This document shows, piece by piece, positions 55,302 to 62,687 of a stretch of DNA of 64,000 bases. A program made the translations under genes and the position numbers. This stretch comes from Thiogranum sp963752745 (GTDB lineage Bacteria; Pseudomonadota; Gammaproteobacteria; DSM-19610), in NCBI GenBank assembly GCA_963752745.1, contig CAVWAK010000040.1, positions 45,400 through 109,399 of the forward strand. The letters run 5' to 3'. How positions within the stretch are numbered: position 1 is the first letter of the stretch; the number at the start of each line of letters is the position of its first letter. A model generated the notes under the pieces. The model was not told where the DNA came from, searched no databases, and saw nothing but the letters and a program-made list of their open reading frames with translations.

Positions 55302-55439
55302 GCGTTGCTTATAGTTCATACGGGCCGAACCATACGTGGCAAATGCTGGTGCAGCTGCCATGGTCAGAATCACTGGTGCTGTGTAAGCCGCTTTCTTTAG
55401 AAAGTCTCTGCGAGATTCCTGGTGTTCTTTTTTGTTCAT
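55194..55439 (-). CDS. Small Tat-signal protein with basic SKGxHxGMR repeats
   Basis: An 81-residue protein. The twin-arginine signal is SRRDFLKKAAYTAPV, then a hydrophobic stretch and an AxA site (APAFA before TYGS). The mature part of about 45 residues is basic and repetitive: SKVSHHGMRA, SKGKHQGMRG, SKGRHHGMRG and SKGS at the end. It is rich in Lys, Arg, His, Gly and Met, with no Cys or acid residues. GAGGAA precedes the ATG. It is the gene just upstream of the HprK-related kinase, in the same direction, and its C-terminal residue is Ser. It might be the substrate of that kinase; this is inference. Confidence 0.7.
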   Translation of the reverse strand: MNKKEHQESRRDFLKKAAYTAPVILTMAAAPAFATYGSARMNYKQRSKVSHHGMRASKGKHQGMRGASKGRHHGMRGSKGS

Positions 55440-55483
55440 CCGAGGTTCCTCATTTATATGTACTGCGCTTGAATTTCGGTTTG

Positions 55484-55495
55484 TTTACGCGTAAA
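55484..55495. promoter_or_regulatory. 12-bp palindrome upstream of the Tat small-protein gene
   Basis: TTTACGCGTAAA is a perfect palindrome 45 bp upstream of the small gene's ATG, in the place where an operator or promoter overlap is expected. No clear -35/-10 pair was identified around it. Confidence 0.35.
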
Positions 55496-55684
55496 TACTA
55501 GCATATTTTTGCCAGAATCACGGCTTTTTTTTGGTGAGCTTTGTAAGCTCCAAATCGCTTTAATGGATGCATCAGACTGAAAACCTGGGCTGAGCCGTTA
55601 TGGGAAAAAAACAATCAACTCAGTCATATAGCGACCACAATAGTTATTTCTCACTGCATCAGTTCATCGGAGCGGCGCCTGCTT

Positions 55685-56128
55685 TCAGGCTGCCCTTTGA
55701 GAATCGCCCCGCGCTTCGCGTATTAACGGGTACAGATGTTCGGTTTCATCCTGGATACGGCTCAGGACGAGGTCGAATAGCGAACTTGTTTCGTTGCGGA
55801 AGTTCTCGTAATTGCTGATATGCAGGACATGTTTGCGTTTTTCGCACCAGCGTTTTGAGTACTGTTTGAAAATACGGCGAATTTCCTGAGAGCCACCCAT
55901 AAATCTGCGTGCGGTATTGTTGATCTTGTTATCCGGGTTGGAAAGCAGGTCAGTGTAGGTGTGATCTACCATATCCAGGTGAGACTTTATCTTGTCGCCA
56001 TAGCGGTAAAACAGATCACAGCAGATTTCGGAATCGCACATGCTTCTGTCAGCCAGCAGGTACGACAGTACATTGGTCAGCTCGGTAATTTCATGATTCT
56101 GGGTGTTTAATTCATCATAAGTAATCAT
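55685..56128 (-). CDS. Hemerythrin-like (HHE domain) protein
   Basis: A 147-residue all-helical cytoplasmic protein. Candidate iron ligands are spread over the helices as in HHE proteins: NHEITEL near residue 12, KSHLDMVDHTYTDL near 50-60, KRKHVLHI near 100 and DETEHLYPLI near 131. Such proteins bind O2 or NO at a di-iron centre or serve as redox sensors. The match is by spacing rather than strong identity. GGAGG lies upstream of the ATG. It is divergent from moxR. Confidence 0.65.
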   Translation of the reverse strand: MITYDELNTQNHEITELTNVLSYLLADRSMCDSEICCDLFYRYGDKIKSHLDMVDHTYTDLLSNPDNKINNTARRFMGGSQEIRRIFKQYSKRWCEKRKHVLHISNYENFRNETSSLFDLVLSRIQDETEHLYPLIREARGDSQRAA

Positions 56129-56505
56129 TATCGATCCTCCTTCCGGTTTTTGGCCTTCAATTTAGACGAGACCAATTAATAACTTGAGGCTAGGAGTGTT
56201 TTTTCGGGGTGTCAAGGAGTAGAAGCACATAAGAAAATAGTGGTGATACTTTGTCACTGTCCAGACCTGAAAATTTGTCAGTCAGATTTCATAGGCTCCA
56301 AAACCTGTAGGGACAGGTTATGCTCGGTCCATTGTGCCGGGTTATCAGTTTGCGGCATTTTATTGACCGATATCATTCCGTTTCCCCCCGCGAGTGCTAG
56401 ACTGTCTCTCGGTGTAACACTACCGGAATACTATAACTACAACGATAACTGTCACTTACGCCCTCGTCTGTCCGGGGTTTAAGTCTCACAGGAGGCAATA
56501 CCGGC
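56129..56505. other. Intergenic region between hemerythrin-like gene and moxR
   Basis: About 375 bp between divergent genes. I see no convincing coding sequence or RNA gene here; a short plus-strand open frame lacks any recognisable features. The region should contain promoters for both directions. AGGAGG at 56490-56495 is the moxR ribosome site. Confidence 0.5.
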
Positions 56506-57492
56506 GTGGCTACACAACCCCAAGCGAGCAGTTCCATAACGCCCAGCAGTCTGGAGCCCGTGCGTGAGCACCTGGCCTCTCATGTGATTGGTCAGCACAA
56601 GCTGATCGACGGCATGCTGGTCTGCCTGTTAAGTGACGGTCATATGTTGGTGGAGGGCATGCCTGGTCTGGCCAAGACCACTGCGGTCAACGCACTGTCG
56701 GAAGCCATCGAGGGTGATTTCCACCGTATTCAGTTTACCCCTGACCTCCTGCCTTCCGATCTGATTGGCACCGATATCTACCGGCCGGAAAAAGCCGAGT
56801 TCGAATTTCGACCCGGGCCGCTATTCCATAACATTTTGCTGGCTGACGAGGTCAACCGCGCACCGGCCAAGGTGCAATCGGCATTGCTTGAGGCAATGGG
56901 CGAGCGCCAGATCACCGTGGGCCAGGAAACCTATCTGCTACCGCAACTGTTCATGGTGCTCGCCACCCAGAATCCGGTGGAGCAGGAAGGTACCTATCAC
57001 CTGCCGGAAGCGCAGCTGGATCGTTTTCTCATGCAGGTGTTGGTTGACTACCCCAGCCATGCCGAAGAACTGAAAATACTTGAGCTGGACAACGACCGGC
57101 AGCGCGAGGTGCCGAAGCCACCGGCCAACCCGCTATCCCAGGCGGAATTGTTCGCCATGCGCAGTGCGGTCGCCGAACTGTTTATCAGTCCGAAACTGAA
57201 CCGTTATATCGTCGACCTGATACAGGCCACCCGTAATCCGCAGAACTATGACAAGGAACTGGCGCGCTGGTGCCGTTTTGGCGCCTCGCCACGCGCGACT
57301 CTGGCATTGGCACGCTGCGCAAGGGCTCGCGCCTGGTTGCAAGGTGAACCCTATGTCTCACCGGAGCATATCCAGGAAATCGCTGCCGATATTCTGCGCC
57401 ATCGCCTGTTGCTGACCTTTGAAGCCGAAGCAGAGGGGATTACCAGCGACGACCTGATCGAGCGCCTGCTCTCCCTGGTGGCGATTCCCTGA
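56506..57492 (+). CDS. MoxR family AAA+ ATPase
   Basis: A 328-residue AAA+ ATPase of the MoxR class, a chaperone-like partner of VWA-domain proteins. Walker A is VEGMPGLAKTT, Walker B ILLADEVNRAP, sensor 1 LFMVLATQNPVEQEGTYHLPEAQLDRF. Start GTG 56506 behind AGGAGG at 10 nt. It opens the moxR-DUF58-DUF4381-batABCD cluster. Confidence 0.95.
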   Translation: MATQPQASSSITPSSLEPVREHLASHVIGQHKLIDGMLVCLLSDGHMLVEGMPGLAKTTAVNALSEAIEGDFHRIQFTPDLLPSDLIGTDIYRPEKAEFEFRPGPLFHNILLADEVNRAPAKVQSALLEAMGERQITVGQETYLLPQLFMVLATQNPVEQEGTYHLPEAQLDRFLMQVLVDYPSHAEELKILELDNDRQREVPKPPANPLSQAELFAMRSAVAELFISPKLNRYIVDLIQATRNPQNYDKELARWCRFGASPRATLALARCARARAWLQGEPYVSPEHIQEIAADILRHRLLLTFEAEAEGITSDDLIERLLSLVAIP

Positions 57493-57499
57493 GGTTGTT

Positions 57500-58423
57500 A
57501 TGAGTCTGCAACCCCGCCTGGATGACCTGCTGGAACTGCGACACCAGGCGCATACACTGGGCCTGGCTTCCCACCATTTGGTCAACTCCTCGTTCAGCGG
57601 CCTCTATGCCTCGGTCTTCCGCGGCCAGGGCCTCAATTTCGACGAAGTCCGTGAGTACCGCGAAGGCGACGACATCCGCAATATGGACTGGAAAGTGACC
57701 GCACGCACTGGCGAAGCCCACCTTAAAGTATTCCGCGAGGAGCGCGAACGCAGCGTCATTCTTTGCGTGGATAAGGGGCCGCACATGAACTTCGGTACCC
57801 GCAAGACGTTCAAGGCGGTACAGGCTGCTCGCGCCGCCGCCCTGCTGGGCTGGGCAGCTAACAGTCTCCACGACCGTGTCGGTGGACTGCTGTTTGGTGG
57901 CGATGGTCGCGATAATGTTTATTTCCGCCCAACCAAAGACCGGCGCGCACTGTGGCGGCTGCTCAGTGCCATGACCACCGATCACGTCGAACATGACGAA
58001 TCGAAACCCGGGCTGCTGGCCGACATTCTGCGTCAGGCCGCGCGGGGTAGCGGCACCGGCGGACTGGTGTTTGTTATTGCTGATTTCAATCGTGAACACG
58101 AGGGACTGGTGCAGGGACTGGCTCAGCTGCGACAGCGGCATGCGGTGGTCCTGGTGCCGGTCGATGATCCGGCCGACCGTGACCTGCCGGACATGGGCGA
58201 CGTGATGTTTCGCGGCCCCGATGGTGAGCTGCTGACGGTGAGCACTGGTGATGCGGCCGGACGCGAAGCTTACCGGCAGGCCTGGCAGCAGCGCCGCGAT
58301 AACCTGGTTCAGCTCGCCAACGGTTCGGGCTGCGCGCTGATTCCGGTGGATACCGGCGCGGACGTGCACGCTACGCTGATGCAGGGTCTGGAACGTCGTC
58401 TGCGTATGAGGTCGTTTCTGTGA
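57500..58423 (+). CDS. DUF58 domain protein
   Basis: A 307-residue soluble protein with the DUF58 pattern FRGQGLNFDEVREYREGDDIRNMDWKVTART and a VWA-like C-terminal part (SVILCVDKGPHMNFGT). The MIDAS-type Asp is kept. It usually works with the MoxR ATPase encoded 7 bp upstream. It overlaps the next gene by 4 bp. Confidence 0.93.
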   Translation: MSLQPRLDDLLELRHQAHTLGLASHHLVNSSFSGLYASVFRGQGLNFDEVREYREGDDIRNMDWKVTARTGEAHLKVFREERERSVILCVDKGPHMNFGTRKTFKAVQAARAAALLGWAANSLHDRVGGLLFGGDGRDNVYFRPTKDRRALWRLLSAMTTDHVEHDESKPGLLADILRQAARGSGTGGLVFVIADFNREHEGLVQGLAQLRQRHAVVLVPVDDPADRDLPDMGDVMFRGPDGELLTVSTGDAAGREAYRQAWQQRRDNLVQLANGSGCALIPVDTGADVHATLMQGLERRLRMRSFL

Positions 58424-58923
58424 ATCCCGACATGGTTACGCGGCTGCGCGATATTCACGGTCTCGACGAAATTTCCTGGTGGCCGCTCGCTACCGGCTGG
58501 TGGTTGCTGGTGCTGCTGGTGATCCTGCTGCTGTTTGCGCTGGTGTCAGTGATACGCAACCTGCGGCGTTACCCGGCCGGCTCCTGGCGGCGGAATGCCT
58601 GGAAACAGCTGCGCACTCTCAAGCGCCAGGCCGACCGTATGCCAACGCAGCAGATCGCCGTAGAGTTGTCGGAACTGCTACGTCGTATTGCTATTGCGCG
58701 CCTCGGCCGCGCGCGTGCCGCAGGGTTGAGCGGTGAACCCTGGCTGAACTGGCTTCAGCAACACGATCCGGCTGGTTTTGCCTGGACCCGGTTTGGCAAA
58801 CCGCTACTCACTTTGCCCTATGCCCCGCCGGGCACCAGCCAGGATAGTGTCGAGCAGTTGTTACCGTTGATCGATGCGGCGTTTGTCTGGGTTGATCGCG
58901 GTGCCGGACGCAAACATGCTTAG
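58420..58923 (+). CDS. DUF4381 domain protein
   Basis: A 167-residue protein with one N-terminal transmembrane helix (ATGWWLLVLLVILLLFALVSVI) preceded by DIHGLDEISWWPL, the hallmark of DUF4381, and a helical cytoplasmic or periplasmic domain. Found only in MoxR/Bat clusters in this arrangement. Start GTG overlaps the DUF58 gene; its stop overlaps batA. Confidence 0.9.
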   Translation: MNPDMVTRLRDIHGLDEISWWPLATGWWLLVLLVILLLFALVSVIRNLRRYPAGSWRRNAWKQLRTLKRQADRMPTQQIAVELSELLRRIAIARLGRARAAGLSGEPWLNWLQQHDPAGFAWTRFGKPLLTLPYAPPGTSQDSVEQLLPLIDAAFVWVDRGAGRKHA

Positions 58924-59956
58924 TTTCGCCTGGCCGTGGATGGGACTCCTGCTGATCGTGCCGGTCAGCATGTGGCTTTTGAATCACAATCGTGCCTACA
59001 CCTCAACCGACACTCGCGAACGCAAGGTTACCCTGATGCATCCCCACCTGCACAACCTGCGGGCTGCATTCAGCACTCACCGGCCGGCGACCACTATTGG
59101 CACGCGTGTTTACTACCTGTTGCTGGCCCTGCTGTGGGTCGGTCTGACCATTGCGCTGATGCGGCCGCAGTGGCTGGAACAATATACCGAGGAGCGTAGC
59201 GAAGGCTATGACCTGATGCTTGCTGTCGATACGTCGCACTCCATGGATGCGCAGGATTTTACCGTCGCCGGTAGCCAGGTCAGTCGCATGCAGGTGGTCA
59301 AGGGTGTGATGAGCCGCTTTATCCAGGGCCGTCAGGATGACCGTGTCGGTCTGATTATTTTTGGTAGTCGCGCTTTCGTATTGTCACCGCTGACCCTGGA
59401 TCGTGAAGCCGTTCGTCACTTACTCGATGACCTGGTAACACGCATTGCAGGCGACGGCACGGCAATGGGCGATGCTATCGGGCTCGGGGTAAAGAAGCTG
59501 CGCGAACGACCACCGGGCTCACGCGTACTGGTGCTGATCGCTGATGGCGAAAATACGGCCGGCACTATTCCCCCGCTGGTAGCAGCGCAGCTGGCCGCAC
59601 ACGAAGATATTCGTATTTATGCAATCGGCGTGGGCAGTGATCTGAAGGAAGTCCCGATTATGGAAAATGGCCGTCTGATCACCCGCGATGATCTCGGCTT
59701 CGATGAAGCAGTAATGCAGAAAATTGCCGAAACCACCGGCGGCGCCTACTTCCGCGGTACCGATACCAGCGCGCTGGAAAGCATTTACCGGCGTATCGAC
59801 GAGCTGGAAAAAAGCAAGGCGGAATCGCGTACAGTGATGATTCCATACCCCCTCTACCGCTGGCCTCTTGGAGTGGCACTGGCGGCACTGCTGGCGTTGG
59901 GACTGTTCCCGGGTGCGCGTTCGCGGCGAATCGACAGGGGTGGCAGCTATGCATGA
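58916..59956 (+). CDS. VWA domain membrane protein BatA
   Basis: A 346-residue protein. Two N-terminal membrane segments (about 5-20 and 62-80), a von Willebrand factor A domain with MIDAS DTSHSMD, and a C-terminal helix (WPLGVALAALLALGLFP). I use ATG 58916, which overlaps the upstream stop as ATGCTTAG; an earlier frame start lies inside DUF4381. Similar to BatA of the Bacteroides aerotolerance cluster. Confidence 0.92.
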   Translation: MLSFAWPWMGLLLIVPVSMWLLNHNRAYTSTDTRERKVTLMHPHLHNLRAAFSTHRPATTIGTRVYYLLLALLWVGLTIALMRPQWLEQYTEERSEGYDLMLAVDTSHSMDAQDFTVAGSQVSRMQVVKGVMSRFIQGRQDDRVGLIIFGSRAFVLSPLTLDREAVRHLLDDLVTRIAGDGTAMGDAIGLGVKKLRERPPGSRVLVLIADGENTAGTIPPLVAAQLAAHEDIRIYAIGVGSDLKEVPIMENGRLITRDDLGFDEAVMQKIAETTGGAYFRGTDTSALESIYRRIDELEKSKAESRTVMIPYPLYRWPLGVALAALLALGLFPGARSRRIDRGGSYA

Positions 59957-60974
59957 GGTCGGCCTGCATTTCGCCCAGCCGCTGTGGTTGTGGGGCCTGC
60001 TGGCGATACCCCTGGTGGTCGTCTGGCTGAAGATTTCATCGCCGTTCCGCCAACGTGGTCAGGAAGCCAAATACGCCGACGCCCATCTGCTGGCTTACCT
60101 CAGTGGTGTAGCTACTGCGCGCGTCGTCAGCAGCCGTGGGCCGCTACTTGGCTGGATACTGGCCTGGGGCCTGTTGTCGTTTGCGATGGCCGGTCCGCGC
60201 TGGGATTTTAACCAGATGAATCCTTTCGAACCCGGCGCCGACCTGGTGATATTGCTGGATATCTCACGCTCTATGGACGTGACTGATGCAAATCCTTCCC
60301 GCCTGGAACGGGCGCGCCAGGAAGTTCAGGATCTGGTTACTGCCAATCCAGGGATCAGTGTCGGGCTGGTTGCTTTTGCCAGTGTTGCTCATGTGATCAC
60401 GCCCGTTACAGAGGATAGAGAAAGCCTGTTGCGTCAGTTGCCTGCGCTGTCTACCGACCTGGCACGGCTGCAGGGCAGTCGTCTTGCCGACGCCATCGAA
60501 CAGGCCAGGCGCTTGCTCGCGGGCCAGGGGGACGAAGTTGCGCACAATATCCTGCTGATCAGTGATGGCGACTTTGCCGATCGTGATCTCGATGAAAAAA
60601 TCCGTTCACTTTATGAAGCGGGTATTCGTTTCCATGTGCTGGCCGTCGGCACCAGCGAGGGTGGTCCTGTTCCCGGCTTGATGGCCACCAATGGCGAGCC
60701 GGTGTTGTCCTGGTTGGACGAAACCACCTTGCGCCAACTTGCTGAAATCGGTGGTGGCGTGTTCCGCCTGGCTGACTACCAGGACAGCGACTCCCGCGCG
60801 GTTCTTAAGGCCATTCTTTCGCACGCTCGCGCCAGGCAAAACACCCAGATGCAAACACTCGTATGGAATGAGTATTTTTACTGGTTGCTGATACCAGCCA
60901 TGTTAACCCTGCTGTATCTGTATCGCCCTGGCAGTGGTACTGCGCGCGCTGCCAGGCGGGGAGGCACGCCGTGA
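59949..60974 (+). CDS. VWA domain membrane protein BatB
   Basis: A 341-residue paralogue of BatA: N-terminal helices, a VWA domain with MIDAS DISRSMD, and a C-terminal helix (YFYWLLIPAMLTLLYLY). Start ATG 59949 overlaps the batA end. It ends in a 4-bp overlap with batC. Confidence 0.92.
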   Translation: MHEVGLHFAQPLWLWGLLAIPLVVVWLKISSPFRQRGQEAKYADAHLLAYLSGVATARVVSSRGPLLGWILAWGLLSFAMAGPRWDFNQMNPFEPGADLVILLDISRSMDVTDANPSRLERARQEVQDLVTANPGISVGLVAFASVAHVITPVTEDRESLLRQLPALSTDLARLQGSRLADAIEQARRLLAGQGDEVAHNILLISDGDFADRDLDEKIRSLYEAGIRFHVLAVGTSEGGPVPGLMATNGEPVLSWLDETTLRQLAEIGGGVFRLADYQDSDSRAVLKAILSHARARQNTQMQTLVWNEYFYWLLIPAMLTLLYLYRPGSGTARAARRGGTP

Positions 60975-62677
60975 GAATGCGCCGGAATGTCGCGTTATGG
61001 TGTGCATTTTGTTTTGCTCCGGTTTGCTCGGCGGGCCTGTTCGACAATAAAGATCAGCAGGCCGAGAAACTGTTCCGGCAGAATGAATTTGAGGCGGCGG
61101 CAGAAGCATTTTCCGATAGCTACCGGCGTGGCGTCGCCCAGTACCGTGCCGGTCAGTACGGTCAGGCAGCGGAATCTTTTAACAGGGTCCAGCGCGAAAG
61201 TGTCAAGACCGATGCACTTTACAACCTGGGTAACAGTCGTTTCCAGGAAGGCAAGCTGGAGGCCGCCGCTAAAGCCTATCGCGAGGTACTGCTACGCCAG
61301 CCAGATAATGAGGATGCGCGTCACAATCTCGGTCTGACCAGCGCCATGCTCGCGGAAACAAGCGAGGAAGAGAAGCAAAATCAACGCGAGCAGGAAAAGC
61401 GGGAACAACAGGACGACGAGGAAAAAAAGGAACAGGACGAGCAACAGAAAAAGTCCGGCAATAAAAAATCTGAACAGCAGAAACAGGATGAGAAACAATC
61501 CGAGAAGCAGCAGTCATCCGATGATCAGCAGCAGCAACAGGAAGAGCAGGAGAAGGACGAACAGCAAGAGTCGTCCGACGATCAGGAACAACAGGAGCAG
61601 CAGTCTTCGTCCGGCGAGCAGTCGGACAAACAGCAGCAGTCAGGTGATGAGCAATCCGAACAGCAAGAGTCGTCCGGCGATCAGGAGCAACAGGAGCAGC
61701 AGTCTTCGTCCGGTGAGCAGTCGGACAAACAGCAGCAGTCAGGTGATGAGCAATCCGAACAGCAAGAGTCGTCCGGCGATCAGGAGCAACAGGAGCAGCA
61801 GTCTTCGTCCGGCGAGCAGTCGGACAAACAGCAGCAGTCGGGTGATGAGCAATCCGAACAGCAAGAGTCGTCCGGCGATCAGGAGCAACAGGAGCAGCAG
61901 TCTTCGTCCGGCGAGCAGTCGGACAAACAGCAGCAGTCGGGTGATGAGCAATCCGAACAGCAAGAGTCGTCCGGCGATCAGGAACAACAGGAGCAGCAGT
62001 CTTCGTCCGGCGAGCAGTCGGACAAACAGCAGCAGTCGGGTGATGAGCAATCCGAACAGCAAGAGTCGTCCGGCGATCAGGAACAACAGGAGCAGCAGTC
62101 TTCGTCCGGCGAGCAGTCGGATAAACAGCAGCAGTCGGGTGATGAGCAATCCGGGCAGCAAGACGCATCTGGCGATCAGGAAAAACAGGGCGTTGCGGGT
62201 AATGACCGTATCGATCAACTGTCTGGTAGAGGTGATGATGAACAGGACCAGAGAGGCGTCGGCGACGGCGTGGAAACAGAAGACAGTAGCGGAGACGAAC
62301 GTTCGGAAGATGCCGATGCGTTTACCGCAGGCTCCGGCGATAAAGACCGTGAGGCCGGTGGTAACAATGCCGGCTCGCGGCAACAAGCTGGCATAGCCAA
62401 TGATCCGCGCGATTTTGATCCTGCCCGCGCCAATATGAACATGGGAGCGATCGAACAATTTGACCAGCTCGGCAGACAGGCCGACCCGGAAGGTGAGAAT
62501 GCTGGTTTGCCTGGCGAAGCTCCAGACGCCGGTGGCAACTCCACGGCAATCCTGATGGACCAGCTGCTCGATCAGGTGGAAGGCGACCCTGTTAACCTGA
62601 TGAGAAACCAGTTCAGGCTGGAAGAGCAGCGCATGAATCAAACCGGTGGGCAGCTTTATGAACCACGTCCATGGTGA
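60971..62677 (+). CDS. TPR protein BatC with long Gln/Ser/Glu repeat region
   Basis: A 568-residue protein. A signal peptide (cleavage near SAGLF), then three TPR units (about 28-125) as in BatC. Residues about 130-400 are extremely hydrophilic and repetitive, rich in Gln, Glu, Ser, Asp and Lys. The C-terminal part (about 400-568) is Gly/Asp-rich with DPRDFDPARANMN and ends LYEPRPW. Start GTG 60971 or ATG 60977. The middle is likely disordered. BatC is usually about half this length, so the repeat expansion is special to this protein. Confidence 0.88.
   Translation: MRMRRNVALWCAFCFAPVCSAGLFDNKDQQAEKLFRQNEFEAAAEAFSDSYRRGVAQYRAGQYGQAAESFNRVQRESVKTDALYNLGNSRFQEGKLEAAAKAYREVLLRQPDNEDARHNLGLTSAMLAETSEEEKQNQREQEKREQQDDEEKKEQDEQQKKSGNKKSEQQKQDEKQSEKQQSSDDQQQQQEEQEKDEQQESSDDQEQQEQQSSSGEQSDKQQQSGDEQSEQQESSGDQEQQEQQSSSGEQSDKQQQSGDEQSEQQESSGDQEQQEQQSSSGEQSDKQQQSGDEQSEQQESSGDQEQQEQQSSSGEQSDKQQQSGDEQSEQQESSGDQEQQEQQSSSGEQSDKQQQSGDEQSEQQESSGDQEQQEQQSSSGEQSDKQQQSGDEQSGQQDASGDQEKQGVAGNDRIDQLSGRGDDEQDQRGVGDGVETEDSSGDERSEDADAFTAGSGDKDREAGGNNAGSRQQAGIANDPRDFDPARANMNMGAIEQFDQLGRQADPEGENAGLPGEAPDAGGNSTAILMDQLLDQVEGDPVNLMRNQFRLEEQRMNQTGGQLYEPRPW
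61565..62160 (+). repeat. Six tandem 99-bp repeats in batC
   Basis: The marker TCTTCG recurs at 61604, 61703, 61802, 61901, 62000 and 62099, exactly 99 bp apart. Each 33-codon unit encodes QEQQEQQSSSGEQSDKQQQ and then SGDEQSEQQESSGD. The units differ by only a few bases, mostly silent third positions (AAC/AGC, TCA/TCG), which points to recent amplification or gene conversion. Confidence 0.95.
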
Positions 62678-62687
62678 GGGTAGACCG

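Noticed and set aside
52531..55439. Lasso peptide cluster
   Set aside because: No asparagine synthetase-like cyclase, no transglutaminase-like protease and no typical precursor were found; only the tailoring-type genes are shared.
61565..62160. CRISPR-like regular repeat spacing
   Set aside because: The 99-bp units are directly adjacent without unique spacers and lie within a coding frame.
61269..62641. Several long open frames on both strands across the batC repeats
   Set aside because: The 99-bp unit is a multiple of three, so every frame without a stop in one unit stays open through all copies. Only the frame with signal peptide and TPR units is credible.
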